Source of the DNA: Candidatus Methylomirabilota bacterium
Lineage (GTDB): Bacteria > Methylomirabilota > Methylomirabilia > Rokubacteriales > CSP1-6
Direction: 5' to 3'
DNA: 64,000 nt
Assembly (NCBI GenBank): GCA_035709005.1
Contig: DASTFB010000040.1
Location: 32,984-96,983, forward strand
The notes under the pieces were generated by a model, which was not told the DNA's origin, ran no database searches, and saw only the letters and a program-made list of their open reading frames with translations. Positions within the stretch are counted from its first letter, which is position 1. Every line of letters begins with the position of its first letter. Shown here in pieces: positions 26,744 to 35,004 of this stretch. The position numbers and the translations under genes were made by a program.

Positions 26744-28411
26744 GTGAGCCTCTCGCGCCGGGCCTTCGTGCGGACAGCCGGGCTTTTCGGCATTCCCTGG
26801 CTCGCCTCGTGGTCGCTTCCCGGGGCGAGTGAGCCCGCCCGGCTGAGCGTTCGCGATTACGGCGCGCGAGGCGACGGCAAGACCAGGGACACCGCGGCCA
26901 TTCAGGTGGCGATCGATGCCGCCCCCCCCGGCGGCATCGTGGACTTCCCGCCCGGAGACTACCTGTCGGGCACGCTGCGCCTGCGGAGCCGTCTGGTGCT
27001 GCGACTCGCAGCCGGAGCGACGTTGATCGCCAGCGCGGACGACGTCGACTTCGATCCGTACGAGAAGCTCGAGTACGAGCCGTTCGCGGACCGCGAGACC
27101 AGCGACTTCGCGTTCGCCCTGCTCCAGGGACGCGGTCTGCAGCACGTCGGCATCGTGGGGCCGGGCCGGATCGACGGCAACCGCCGCTCGCGGGGCGGCC
27201 CGAAGCCGATCGCCCTGAAGCAGTGTCGTCACATCGCCATCCACGACCTGACCCTGGAGAACGCCCCCAACTACAACATCAGCCTCCTGGGCTGTGATCA
27301 CGTCGATATCCGGGGTGTCATCATCCGGAACGGCTACTCCGACGGCATCGACCCCGACTGTTGCCGCCACGTGCGCATCGCCGGATGCCGGGTGGAATCC
27401 CGGGACGACGCGATCGTGCTCAAGGCCAGCCTGGCCCTCGGCGTCCGCCGCTCCACGGAAGACGTCCTCGTGACCGACTGCGACCTCGTCGACATCCGCA
27501 ACGGTCTGAAGGTCGGCACCGAGTCCAGCGGCGACTTCCGGAACATCGTGTTCCGCGACTGCACGCTGTCGGCGCGCCGGGAGCTCTGGGATCCCCCGCC
27601 CTTCGACATCAGACCGTATCCCAGCGCGGGGGTGTCCATCCAGAACGTGGACGGCGGCCGGCTCGAGCGGGTCGCAGTCTCGGGCATCACCATGCGCGGT
27701 GTCCGGGCCCCGATCTTCGTGCGGCTCGGCGAGCGGGGCTGGGGCCAGGCCGTCCCCAGGGCCGGCGAGCTGACAAAGGTCACGATCTCCCATCTCGTGG
27801 CCACCGGCGCCGAGTGGACCTCGTCCATCATGGGCGTCCCCGGTGGCGACGTGTCGGACATCACGCTGAGCGACATCTCGATCACCGGCGAGGGCGGCGG
27901 AGACGCCGACCTGGTGTCACGCCCGGTGCCCCAGCGGAAGCGCGAGTATCCCGATGCCGCGCGATTCCGCAATCTCCCGGCTTACGGGCTCTACTGCCGG
28001 CACGTCAGGGGCCTGCGCGTCGAGCGGACCGCGCTCCTCGTGGATTTCCCCGATCCCCGTCCGGGCCTGGTCCTCGAAGACGTCGGCCAGGCCAGCATCG
28101 CGGATCTCGTGGTCACGGCGCCTGCGGGAGGCGCGGCCGTCGCCTGGCTGCGGTCCGCGCAGGACTGCCTGCTGAGCGGGATACGGTCCCCGGACGCCGA
28201 AACGCTCGCCCGGCTCAGCGGGCCGGCGACGGCCCGGGTGCGCGTCGTCGCCGGCGCCGGCCTCACCCAGGTGATCCTTCTCGATCCTGAGGTCGACCCG
28301 GCCGCGTTGCGCACCGAGGGAAGCGTGATGTCCAGGACCGCCATGCCTCCGGAGGACGGGCTGCGCGCGGCGGCGGCCAAGCCGGGCCCAACTCTGCTCC
28401 AGGCCGACTGA
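26744..28411 (+). CDS. Tat-exported GH28-like right-handed beta-helix protein
   Basis: A 555-residue protein starting at GTG. The N terminus SLSRRAFVRTAGLFGIPWL is a Tat signal. The mature protein opens LSVRDYGARGDGKTRDTAAI, the classic start of polygalacturonase/pectate-lyase superfamily helices. The GH28 active-site region is present as GYSDGIDPDCCRHVRIAGCR then VESRDDAIVLKAS. It probably cleaves galacturonan-like polysaccharides, or a related acidic glycan, outside the inner membrane. The C-terminal 130 residues are a second stretch of beta-helix. It lies just downstream of a zinc dehydrogenase gene. Confidence 0.85.
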   Translation: MSLSRRAFVRTAGLFGIPWLASWSLPGASEPARLSVRDYGARGDGKTRDTAAIQVAIDAAPPGGIVDFPPGDYLSGTLRLRSRLVLRLAAGATLIASADDVDFDPYEKLEYEPFADRETSDFAFALLQGRGLQHVGIVGPGRIDGNRRSRGGPKPIALKQCRHIAIHDLTLENAPNYNISLLGCDHVDIRGVIIRNGYSDGIDPDCCRHVRIAGCRVESRDDAIVLKASLALGVRRSTEDVLVTDCDLVDIRNGLKVGTESSGDFRNIVFRDCTLSARRELWDPPPFDIRPYPSAGVSIQNVDGGRLERVAVSGITMRGVRAPIFVRLGERGWGQAVPRAGELTKVTISHLVATGAEWTSSIMGVPGGDVSDITLSDISITGEGGGDADLVSRPVPQRKREYPDAARFRNLPAYGLYCRHVRGLRVERTALLVDFPDPRPGLVLEDVGQASIADLVVTAPAGGAAVAWLRSAQDCLLSGIRSPDAETLARLSGPATARVRVVAGAGLTQVILLDPEVDPAALRTEGSVMSRTAMPPEDGLRAAAAKPGPTLLQAD

Positions 28412-28444
28412 TTCCCCTTGGCCGTCCGGGCGGTGGACGGCGCC

Positions 28445-28459
28445 TGTGTATGCTACACA
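28445..28459. promoter_or_regulatory. Palindrome upstream of the CBS gene
   Basis: TGTGTA-TGC-TACACA has two perfect 6-bp arms and lies 54 bases before the CBS protein start. It could be an operator; no -35/-10 pair was recognised beside it. Confidence 0.3.
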
Positions 28460-28512
28460 TCCAGGCTGGACGTCTCGGGGACATGGCGCCCGTCAGGGCA
28501 GGGGAGGCACGA

Positions 28513-28761
28513 ATGGAGAAGCACATCGAAGAGCGTGCGGTTCGAGACCTCATGACGCGCGCGCCGAAGACGGTCGGTCCACGCACCGGGCTGCTGGCGT
28601 TGAAGGCGCTCTTCGAGACGCACGACTTCAACGCCTCGCCCGTGGTCGATGACAACGGCGCGCTACTCAGTCTGGTGACGAAGCTCGATTTCCTGAAGAT
28701 GTTCAGTCCCGATCGCCGGCGCTGGATCCCCGATCTCAGATCCATCCGCCTCGCATGCTGA
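28513..28761 (+). pseudogene. CBS-domain protein, truncated after one CBS motif
   Basis: The start has a strong GGGGAGG site and the frame reads AVRDLMTRAPKTVGPRTGLL and FNASPVVDDNGALLSLVTKL, a normal first CBS motif. It then stops after FSPDRRRWIPDL plus a few unrelated residues. A functional unit needs a pair of CBS motifs, and the second is absent. The 82-residue product might still be made. The stop overlaps the DUF1538 remnant that follows. Confidence 0.6.
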
Positions 28762-29034
28762 CCCTGCTGATCGCCAAACTCATGGAGGTGCTCAAGGCTG
28801 TCTTGCCGCTCATCGCGGTGGTGTGCATGCTCCAGGTCGTTCTGGTCGGCGCGCCCGCCGCGCTCTTCGTCCAGTTCCTGGCCGGATCGGCGCTGGCGAT
28901 CCTCGGCATGCTTCTGCTCTTCATCGTATTCGCTCATGCTCGTGCTGGTGCCCCTGGCGCATGACGCCGGGAGTGTGACCACCGGAGTCCTGAGCGCGTT
29001 GGTCCTGCTGGCCCTGGCGCTCGGCCTCAGCTGA
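28755..29034 (+). pseudogene. DUF1538 membrane protein with internal deletion and frameshift
   Basis: The frame from 28755 starts MLTLLIAKLMEVLKAVLPLI and reads like the first two helices of a DUF1538 transporter-like protein. Around 28930-28950 the reading passes into another frame that encodes LVPLAHDAGSVTTGVLSALV and LLALALGLS, which corresponds to a late conserved block of DUF1538 (DAGGVTTG-type). Most of the protein between these blocks is missing. The remnant ends at 29034. Confidence 0.6.
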
Positions 29035-29180
29035 CGATCACCCGGCCGGAACAGGTCGACACCATCCTGCGAGAGATCGTCCGGGCGGCCGAGCTGAACG
29101 ATACGGGCCGGGGCATCGCGTTCGTCCTCCCCGTCGGCAGAGTTGTCGGCGTGGCCCATCTCATGTCGCAGACTCCGTAG
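29031..29180 (+). pseudogene. PII-like regulator, C-terminal remnant
   Basis: In a third frame, LTITRPEQVDTILREIVRAA then NDTGRGIAFVLPVGRVVGVA matches the C-terminal half of the PII-like proteins usually encoded after DUF1538 genes. The N-terminal half, with the T-loop region, is gone and no start codon fits. CBS, DUF1538 and PII-like remnants lie in their normal gene order, so this is one decayed operon. Confidence 0.55.
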
Positions 29181-29203
29181 CCGCCTCGCTCTGAGACGCT
29201 TCT

Positions 29204-29220
29204 GGGAAAAAGTTTTCCCC
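29204..29220. promoter_or_regulatory. Imperfect palindrome GGGAAAAAGTTTTCCCC
   Basis: A 17-base near-palindrome centred on G29212 with one mismatch between its 8-base arms. It lies 134 bases upstream of the sigma-54 activator gene. Similar elements occur at 42443, 55950 and, less well, 38983. It may be an operator for autoregulation. A run of nine T (29274-29282) also lies in this spacer, without a hairpin. Confidence 0.45.
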
Positions 29221-29353
29221 AGCCACGAATACGTTTGTAGTTCTTCCACGCATCGGTCGGTGCTGCATCGCGCTTTTTTTTTGGGCCGGCGCGGGACCGA
29301 CAACATAATGACCGCCGGTCGCGGTGCTATTCGCAGTGCGCCGGGAAGTGACA

Positions 29354-30424
29354 ATGACCCTTGGACTCGATTCGTATCAGGCGCTCACGAACAGTGACGC
29401 TATGCGCAGGCTGAACGGAATCGTCGACCGTGTGGCGGCATCCGATGTCACCGTCCTGATCTGCGGCGAAAGCGGCGCGGGAAAGGAAATCGTGGCCCGG
29501 GCCGTCCACGGCCGCTCACGGCGGCGCGACGGGCCCTTCGTCAAGGTGAACTGCGCGGCCCTGCCCCTGGAGCTGCTCGAAAGCGAGCTGTTCGGCTACG
29601 AGCGGGGCGCGTTCACCGGGGCCGTCCACGAGAAGCCGGGCAAGTTCGAGCTGGCCGAGGCGGGGACGATCTTCCTGGACGAGATCGGCGAGATGCCGGT
29701 CGCCCTGCAGGCCAAGCTGCTCCAGGTACTGCAGGACCGCGAGTTCTGCCGGCTGGGCAGCCGCCATGACATTCGGGTGGACGTGCGGGTCGTGGCGGCC
29801 TCGAACCGCGATCTGGCGCGGGAGGTGAAGCGCGGGGCCTTTCGCGAGGACCTCTTCTATCGTCTCAACGTCGTCAGCGTCCGTGTTCCGCCGCTGCGGG
29901 AGCGACGCGAGGAAATTCCCGTGCTGGTCGAACATTTCCTGGAACGTTACAGCCAGGAGCACGGCTGCTCGCCGCCGCGTGTCTCCGAGAGCACGCTGCA
30001 GCGCCTGATGCAGTACGACTGGCCCGGGAACGTCCGCGAGCTGGAGAACATCGTCAAGCGGATCGTGATACTGGGGAGTGAGGCGGTCGTCGACGAGTTG
30101 CAGGAGGTCGAGAGGCCCGGATCCCTCGATGCTCCGCTGTCCACCGCGACGGGGCCCGGAGCCGTGCCGGCGGACGGCCTCTGGCCCGAGCTCGGCTCCG
30201 ACACGCTCGGCCTCAAGGACGTCGTCCGCAAAGCGGCCGAGGAGACCGAGCGCCGCATGCTGAAGAGCGTCCTGGAGCAGGTCTGCTGGCGGCGCGTCGA
30301 GGCCGCCCAGGTTCTGCGCATCAGCTACAAGACCCTCCTCGAGAAGATCAAGTACTACGAGCTCGATCGACGAGCGGCGGAGACAGCGCAGGTGCCTCCG
30401 CGCGTTTCGTCGGACGCCCGTTAG
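29354..30424 (+). CDS. Sigma-54-dependent activator without a sensory domain
   Basis: A 356-residue bacterial enhancer-binding protein. The AAA+ module fills most of it: Walker A GESGAGKE (38-45), the sigma-54 contact loop GAFTGA (85-90), Walker [11 protein letters not shown] (105-114), and [20 protein letters not shown]. The C terminus has a Fis-type helix-turn-helix, [19 protein letters not shown]. Only about 15 residues precede the AAA+ domain, so there is no receiver, GAF or PAS input. As in PspF-like proteins, control must come from a partner protein or from expression level. A sigma-54-type promoter for an exported-protein cluster lies 95 bases after its stop. Confidence 0.93.
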   Translation: MTLGLDSYQALTNSDAMRRLNGIVDRVAASDVTVLICGESGAGKEIVARAVHGRSRRRDGPFVKVNCAALPLELLESELFGYERGAFTGAVHEKPGKFELAEAGTIFLDEIGEMPVALQAKLLQVLQDREFCRLGSRHDIRVDVRVVAASNRDLAREVKRGAFREDLFYRLNVVSVRVPPLRERREEIPVLVEHFLERYSQEHGCSPPRVSESTLQRLMQYDWPGNVRELENIVKRIVILGSEAVVDELQEVERPGSLDAPLSTATGPGAVPADGLWPELGSDTLGLKDVVRKAAEETERRMLKSVLEQVCWRRVEAAQVLRISYKTLLEKIKYYELDRRAAETAQVPPRVSSDAR

Positions 30425-30517
30425 GAAACGCGGGCTCCGCCTCTCATTTTGTGTAGGCAGCGTGTGTTCGTGATCGCCGCACCGCGTGCAAGTCGCCGTC
30501 GCCGCGATGATCGTCGC

Positions 30518-30534
30518 CTGGCACACATCGTGCC
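30518..30534 (+). promoter_or_regulatory. Candidate sigma-54 promoter of the exported Asn-rich cluster
   Basis: TGGCACACATCGTGCC has GG and GC exactly 10 bases apart and a perfect TGGCAC -24 element; the -12 is GTGC rather than TTGC. It lies 46 bases upstream of the ATG at 30580, which has its own AGGAGGG site, and directly downstream of a sigma-54 activator gene. Confidence 0.65.
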
Positions 30535-30579
30535 TGTGACGAGACCGCTCGGCAGCGGGTCGAGAGCACAGGAGGGCCG

Positions 30580-30858
30580 ATGCGACGGTGGGCTTTCGTG
30601 GTGCTTTTGCTCCTGGCGGCCGAGGTCGGAGATGAGGAGGCCGGTCTCAGCAAAGGACCAACCGATCCCTCCGACATCGGAACTCGGTGCGCCGTGATGG
30701 CGGGCCGGACCGATCGCGCGTATCTGAACTGCGCCGAGCACGATCGGCGGGCCCGGAGGACGGGGGACCCCTCGGCCTCCGAGGGCCCGGTGCCGCGCTT
30801 CCGCGACACGATCACCGATGGCCAGCCGGGCCGGCTGTATCGGGCGCCTGGCCGGTGA
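30580..30858 (+). CDS. Small protein with N-terminal hydrophobic segment, unknown
   Basis: A 92-residue product with a strong ribosome site (AGGAGGG). The first 14 residues, MRRWAFVVLLLLAA, look like a short signal peptide or anchor. The rest is polar and basic, with two cysteines (about residues 37 and 51). I do not recognise the family. Its position as first gene after the sigma-54-type promoter, followed at short distance by two Asn-rich exported proteins, suggests a role in the same envelope process. Confidence 0.55.
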   Translation: MRRWAFVVLLLLAAEVGDEEAGLSKGPTDPSDIGTRCAVMAGRTDRAYLNCAEHDRRARRTGDPSASEGPVPRFRDTITDGQPGRLYRAPGR

Positions 30859-30916
30859 CGGCGGCTGGCGCCGATGAGCGCCAGCGTGCGGTGAACCTTC
30901 ACGTGAGGAGGTTACG

Positions 30917-31360
30917 ATGAAGTACTTCGTCCTGGTTCTCGTCGCGGTGGGGCTGGCCGTGGCGCCAGCCCTGGCCATCGCTCAGGACACTTCGACCACC
31001 ACCCCGGCGAACGCGGTCGTCAGCGAGCCGAACGGCCCCGTGGATGCCGTCGTCAAGGCCCCCAGCAAGTTCCCGCGCAAGGTCCCTAGCAAAGTTCCCA
31101 CCAGCCGCGGAGCCACGGACTTCGCGACGTCCAAAGCCGATGCCGACGCCAAGGCCCACGCCGCCTCGAAGCTCTCCAACAAGAGCTTCAACGAGGCCAA
31201 GCAGACCCAGGACGTCAAGGCGACGGGTGGGTCGGTGAAGTCGTCCATTTTCAACAAGAACTCCGTCAAGATCGGCGACATCAACAACACCAATTACAAC
31301 GAAAACAAGCAGAACGTGACGATTGGCGTGCCCACGATTGCGGTTCCAGTTCGGAAGTAG
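30917..31360 (+). CDS. Exported Asn-rich protein with G-D-I-N-N-T-N motif
   Basis: A 147-residue exported protein; the start has GAGGAGG five bases upstream and MKYFVLVLVAVGLAVAPALA is a clean signal peptide. The mature protein is polar, rich in Lys, Ala, Ser, Asn and Thr, with no cysteine. Towards the C terminus it carries FNKNSVKIGDINNTNYNENK and ends VTIGVPTIAVPVRK. The Asn-rich GDINNTN block resembles GNVNNTNTNSNSQF in the next gene, so the two may share a fold or assemble together. No family is recognised. A hairpin terminator or attenuator follows. Confidence 0.7.
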   Translation: MKYFVLVLVAVGLAVAPALAIAQDTSTTTPANAVVSEPNGPVDAVVKAPSKFPRKVPSKVPTSRGATDFATSKADADAKAHAASKLSNKSFNEAKQTQDVKATGGSVKSSIFNKNSVKIGDINNTNYNENKQNVTIGVPTIAVPVRK

Positions 31361-31375
31361 GCGGGGATCTGCCGG

Positions 31376-31415
31376 CCGGCTCTGGTATCGGCCAGAGCCG
31401 GCCAGCCCGTCTTTT
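31376..31415 (+). terminator. Hairpin with T-tract between the two Asn-rich genes
   Basis: CCGGCTCTGG / CCAGAGCCGG form a perfect 10-bp stem with a 6-base loop (31376-31401), followed by a short spacer and TCTTTT. It is the best-formed intrinsic terminator in the window. It sits inside the gene cluster, so it probably attenuates, giving more 30917 product than downstream products. Confidence 0.65.
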
Positions 31416-31418
31416 CAT

Positions 31419-32699
31419 ATGATGACGATGCGAGCGATCCTGACCCTGCTGGTGAGCACGGTGACCGTGCTGGCGGCCGGCTATGCATGGGCCCAGGCCC
31501 CCGCCGCCGGCCCGCCCCCGGGTGGCAATGCCAATAGCCTCTCGACGGGAAACGTCAACAACACCAACACCAACAGCAACTCGCAGTTCTACTCCGGCGG
31601 CAACACGGGCGTCAACAACGGAACCCTCGAGATCTACTCCGGCGCCGATCCCTACCAGGGCATCATCATCGAGGGCTCGCCCAGTCTTCCCCAGCTGCCC
31701 GGGTTCGTTCCGCCGGCGAGCAACTTCAGCCAGCCGTACAGGCCCGACACGTTCGTGAACGGGCCGGTGTTCCTGCCGAAGGAGATGAGCTTGGCCGAGG
31801 CCAAGACGTGCCGGGACTCGGACGTCCGCTGGTACGGCACCTCGCGAGGCGACTCGACGTCGATCAAGCTCTTCTACACGTCGCAAAAGGAGTCGCCGGG
31901 GATCCCATTGACGATGGGCAATTATGTCGGCACGGCCGTGGCCAGCTCCTCGGACGGCCCCTTCATCACTGCCCTGTGCGAGGCGGCCTACAAGGCGATG
32001 AAGCAGGGAGCCACCGTGGCCATCGTGGACTTCATCGTCCGGCCCAAGAACACGATGCTGGGCATCGGCTTTGGAACGTCGGGCGGGGCGACGGGCTTGC
32101 CGGCGGCGGGGACCCACCCGTACGCCATTGCCGGGGCCCTGGGATTCGGGACGGGCTGGTCGAACCAGAAAGTGGAGGGCGAGGTGGTGCTCCAGCTCAC
32201 GGCGCTGCGGCCGGCGACGGCGAGCGCCAGAGTCGGGGCCTCCATCGCCCGGTCGGCGTCCCCGGTCCAGCGTGCCGCGGCGCCGGCGGCTTCACCCGCC
32301 ACGGCGGCGGAGGAGTCGGCGGCAGAGACTATTGCCTTTCATCCCGCCACGAAGCTGGCCCGGCTCAAACGGGGCGACCACAAGAACCGGGTCCTCGAGC
32401 TCTTCGCCACCGCGTACGCCAGGCGCCAAGGCTCCGTGGTGAAGATCGACGGCCTGCGGCTACGGGCGCCGCAGCGCTCCCAGGGAGGGAGCTCCATCGA
32501 GATCGGCGAAGTCCTCGTCGATGGCCGGGAGGCCGGGGGCGTGCGGTACTGGTTCCTCTTCGACAACGAGCGGCTCCTGGCCTGGGGCGCGCCACACGAA
32601 TGGATGGCCGTGGCCAAGCGCTACCAGCTCGACCCTGCGCTGGTCGAGCACCCCGAGGAGCAGCTCTCACAGCAGGCGCGACTCGACGAGGGTTCCTAG
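31419..32699 (+). CDS. Exported protein with Asn-rich N terminus and BamE-like C-terminal region
   Basis: A 426-residue exported protein; signal peptide ILTLLVSTVTVLAAGYAWAQ. Residues about 30-62 are Asn/Gly/Ser-rich (GNVNNTNTNSNSQFYSGGN). The middle domain (about 110-260) contains EMSLAEAKTCRDSDVRWYGT and VAIVDFIVRPKNTMLGIGFG. After an Ala/Pro linker, the last 100 residues (LARLKRGDHKNRVLELFATA ... GVRYWFLFDNERLLAWG) resemble SmpA/BamE-like outer-membrane lipoprotein domains, although there is no lipobox here. No good ribosome site is visible; three ATGs (31419, 31422, 31428) are possible. It follows an attenuator-like hairpin. Confidence 0.7.
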   Translation: MMTMRAILTLLVSTVTVLAAGYAWAQAPAAGPPPGGNANSLSTGNVNNTNTNSNSQFYSGGNTGVNNGTLEIYSGADPYQGIIIEGSPSLPQLPGFVPPASNFSQPYRPDTFVNGPVFLPKEMSLAEAKTCRDSDVRWYGTSRGDSTSIKLFYTSQKESPGIPLTMGNYVGTAVASSSDGPFITALCEAAYKAMKQGATVAIVDFIVRPKNTMLGIGFGTSGGATGLPAAGTHPYAIAGALGFGTGWSNQKVEGEVVLQLTALRPATASARVGASIARSASPVQRAAAPAASPATAAEESAAETIAFHPATKLARLKRGDHKNRVLELFATAYARRQGSVVKIDGLRLRAPQRSQGGSSIEIGEVLVDGREAGGVRYWFLFDNERLLAWGAPHEWMAVAKRYQLDPALVEHPEEQLSQQARLDEGS

Positions 32700-32720
32700 G
32701 CGCCGGCCAGGAGGAGGATG

Positions 32721-33365
32721 ATGAGAGGGAGCGTGGCGAGCCTGGTGATCCTGGTGCTGCTCGGGCTGTCGGCGAGCGGCTGTGCATCGCGATCGTGGAC
32801 CCTGGCGCTCTTCGAAAAGCAGGAGGCCGAGATCGACGAGCGCTTCGTGGACGTCGACCGGCGTTTCACGTCGCTGGAGACGTCGGTCGAGCGGACCGCG
32901 GCGGTGGCCAGACGGGCGCGGGATCTGGCCGACATCGCGCTCACGCGGACCGGTGCCTTCGACGCCTTCGACAACGGCGTGCGCCGCCCGACGATTGCCC
33001 GCGTCGCCTGGGAGCCGCGCAAGGCCCGGACGCTGCTCGGTGTCGTGCACGTGCGGTTCGGCGTGAACCGCGCCGATCTCGACGACGCGGGCGAGAAGGC
33101 CTTGCTGGCCGTGCTCAAGGAACTGCGGGAGAACCCGTTTCTGACCGTCGACCTGGAGGGGACGACCGATCCCACCGGCTCGCGCGACTACAACATGAAG
33201 CTCAGCTTGCGGCGTGTGGAAGCAGTTCGCCGGTTCCTGCTCGCCAAGGGCGTGGGCTATCCGCGCGTCCTGCTGCTGTCGGCGGCCGGCGAGCTGCGTG
33301 ACGACAAGACCCCTCCCGAACAGAAGCGACGCGTGACGGTCAAGCTCATGCAGTCCCCGGAGTGA
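32721..33365 (+). CDS. OmpA-domain lipoprotein with coiled coil
   Basis: A 214-residue lipoprotein: SVASLVILVLLGLSASGC supplies signal peptide and lipobox. The start 32721 is preferred over 32718 because AGGAGG is then correctly spaced. Residues about 30-75 are heptad-like (IDERFVDVDRRFTSLETSVE), probably a coiled coil. The C-terminal half is an OmpA/Pal-type peptidoglycan-binding domain (VHVRFGVNRADLDDAGEKAL, DLEGTTDPTGSRDYNMKLSL, RRVEAVRRFLLAKGV). It would tie an outer-membrane assembly to the cell wall. It follows the BamE-like gene by 21 bases, and its stop overlaps the next start. Confidence 0.85.
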   Translation: MRGSVASLVILVLLGLSASGCASRSWTLALFEKQEAEIDERFVDVDRRFTSLETSVERTAAVARRARDLADIALTRTGAFDAFDNGVRRPTIARVAWEPRKARTLLGVVHVRFGVNRADLDDAGEKALLAVLKELRENPFLTVDLEGTTDPTGSRDYNMKLSLRRVEAVRRFLLAKGVGYPRVLLLSAAGELRDDKTPPEQKRRVTVKLMQSPE

Positions 33366-33769
33366 GGACGGGATCAGCCGTGGCCGCCGGCGTCGTCGGA
33401 CCAGGAGCGCAGCGTCCGGGCGCCGGCGTGGGGCCGGCCCCGGTGGAGGTGGACGCGGCTGACGTGTGGACGACGGCCGAGGCCGCGCTGGCCAGGCTCA
33501 ACCGCCTCGGTGAGGCCCTGGGGGAAGCGTGTTCCGCGCTCCAGCGGGGCACCGAGCGGAGCGCCGAGGCCTCCGAGGGCTGGTCGACGTGCCTGGCGTT
33601 CATCGGCCGAGTCCTTCACAAGGAAGGCGACGACGTCAGGTCCTCGGCGCTCTCCCTCCTGGACGAGCATTCACGGAAGATCGTCCGGGTCCTGCTGAAG
33701 GAAATGGATGGGCTGCCTATCGGGGCAGCATGCCGATCAGCGGATCCAGGTGCCGGGGATCAGGCTTGA
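33362..33769 (+). CDS. Small helical protein, last gene of the exported cluster
   Basis: A GTG start overlaps the stop of the OmpA-lipoprotein gene (GTGA), indicating coupled translation. The 135-residue product has a Gly/Ala/Pro-rich start, then a probably helical core: TAEAALARLNRLGEALGEAC, WSTCLAFIGRVLHKEGDDVR, LLDEHSRKIVRVLLKEMD. There is no signal peptide, so it is cytoplasmic unless exported by another route. The last 20 residues overlap the convergent ketopantoate reductase gene by 53 bases and may not be original. Family unknown. Confidence 0.5.
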   Translation: MRTGSAVAAGVVGPGAQRPGAGVGPAPVEVDAADVWTTAEAALARLNRLGEALGEACSALQRGTERSAEASEGWSTCLAFIGRVLHKEGDDVRSSALSLLDEHSRKIVRVLLKEMDGLPIGAACRSADPGAGDQA

Positions 33770-34748
33770 AGCCGACCCCGAGGCCGCGCACGATCTCGAC
33801 GATGGCGTCGTTGAAGGGGGTCTTCACGCCCAGACGCCGGCCGCGCTCGCAGACGGCGCCGTTGAGAAAGTCGATTTCCGTCCGGCGGCCCCGCATGACG
33901 TCCTGCAGGAGGGAGGGGCGGCCGCCGCCTCGCTTGCGCGCGACGTCGGCGATGTCGGCGAGCAGCTCGGGCAAGCCGCGGCCCTCGTAGGCATCGACGA
34001 AGCGCTGAGCGAGAAGGCCGTAGATCGGCTCCACCTCGTGGCCGGCGGCTCGTCCCACCATGATGCATTCGGCGCCGAGATGTACCCCCACGGCCGAGAC
34101 CTTGGGGTCGAGCCGGACCTCGGCCGAGCCCAGGCCGGTGAGGCCGGCCAGCGGATTGGCCATGCAGTTGATGGCGAGCTTGGACCAGCGCTCGCCGAAG
34201 AGGTTGGTGGTGACCTGAGTCTCCGCCACGGCGCCCATCAACGACGCGAGCTCCCGGGCGCGGTCGGTGACGCGGCCGTCGTGCTCCCCGATCTTGAACC
34301 CAACCGTGCCGGTGTCGGTCCGCATCGCGTGGCCGGGCTCGTACATCCCGGCGCCGATCGTGATGACGCAGCCCAGCGTGCGGTGCTTGCCGGCCACCGC
34401 CGCGACGCGCTCGTCGTTCAGGCCGTTCTGGAAGTCGACCACCACGCCCTCGGGGGTGAGGTAGGGCAGGGCCATCGCCGTCGCCCACTCCGTGTCGTAC
34501 GACTTGACGGAGATGAAGACCGCATCAAAGGGGCGCGTGACCGACTGCAGCTCGTGGATGTGCAGCGCCCGGACCGGGACCAGATGTTCACCGCACGTGC
34601 CGCTCAGGCGAAGGCCGATCCGCTTCATGGCCTCGACGTGCTCCGGCCACTGATCGACGAGGGTGACGTCGCGCCCCGCTCGTGTGAGCATCCCCCCCAC
34701 CACACACCCGATGGCCCCCGCGCCGATGATGCCGATTCGCTGGATCAT
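33717..34748 (-). CDS. Ketopantoate reductase family protein (PanE/ApbA-like)
   Basis: A 343-residue NADPH-binding oxidoreductase. The start at 34748 has GGAGG upstream. The N-terminal Rossmann motif is RIGIIGAGAIGCVVGGMLTR. Family features follow: AVFISVKSYDTEWA, VVDFQNGLNDERVA, and the C-terminal domain with FGERWSKLAINCMANPLAGL and RGRRTEIDFLNGAVCERG. It may reduce 2-dehydropantoate in pantothenate synthesis, but the family is broad and no panB/panC lies nearby, so another 2-keto acid is possible. Confidence 0.88.
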   Translation of the reverse strand: MIQRIGIIGAGAIGCVVGGMLTRAGRDVTLVDQWPEHVEAMKRIGLRLSGTCGEHLVPVRALHIHELQSVTRPFDAVFISVKSYDTEWATAMALPYLTPEGVVVDFQNGLNDERVAAVAGKHRTLGCVITIGAGMYEPGHAMRTDTGTVGFKIGEHDGRVTDRARELASLMGAVAETQVTTNLFGERWSKLAINCMANPLAGLTGLGSAEVRLDPKVSAVGVHLGAECIMVGRAAGHEVEPIYGLLAQRFVDAYEGRGLPELLADIADVARKRGGGRPSLLQDVMRGRRTEIDFLNGAVCERGRRLGVKTPFNDAIVEIVRGLGVGFKPDPRHLDPLIGMLPR

Positions 34749-34945
34749 GTCGTCCTCGCCTCCGTATGATCTGAAGCGCTTCCGAGCATAGCACTGTGCC
34801 GGGGCTGGAGAGGGTGGCCGCGGCCTTCGTCGTTGACCGGGGCGATCGAAGGTTAGAGCTGGGAACGACCGCCACAGCGGGGCGGCGGAGCCCCAGCGCG
34901 GGGTGGCGACCTCGCTGCAAGCCCTCGGAATCTCTGCCGGGAGCT

Positions 34946-34962
34946 CTGGCATTGCCGATGCA
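34946..34962 (+). promoter_or_regulatory. Candidate sigma-54 promoter for the Cys-rich conserved protein
   Basis: TGGCATTGCCGATGCA has GG-N10-GC spacing, with TGGCAT at -24 and ATGC at -12. It lies 44 bases before the ATG at 35005. It is nearly the same as the element at 59838-59852 (TGGCATTGCAAATGCC). Confidence 0.45.
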
Positions 34963-35004
34963 TTTCACGAGGCCAGAGCCCGACGAGGGCCGGGGAGGGG
35001 CTTT

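Noticed and set aside
29274..29282. Run of nine T, as in an intrinsic terminator
   Set aside because: No stem of useful length precedes it. It may be part of a promoter region instead.
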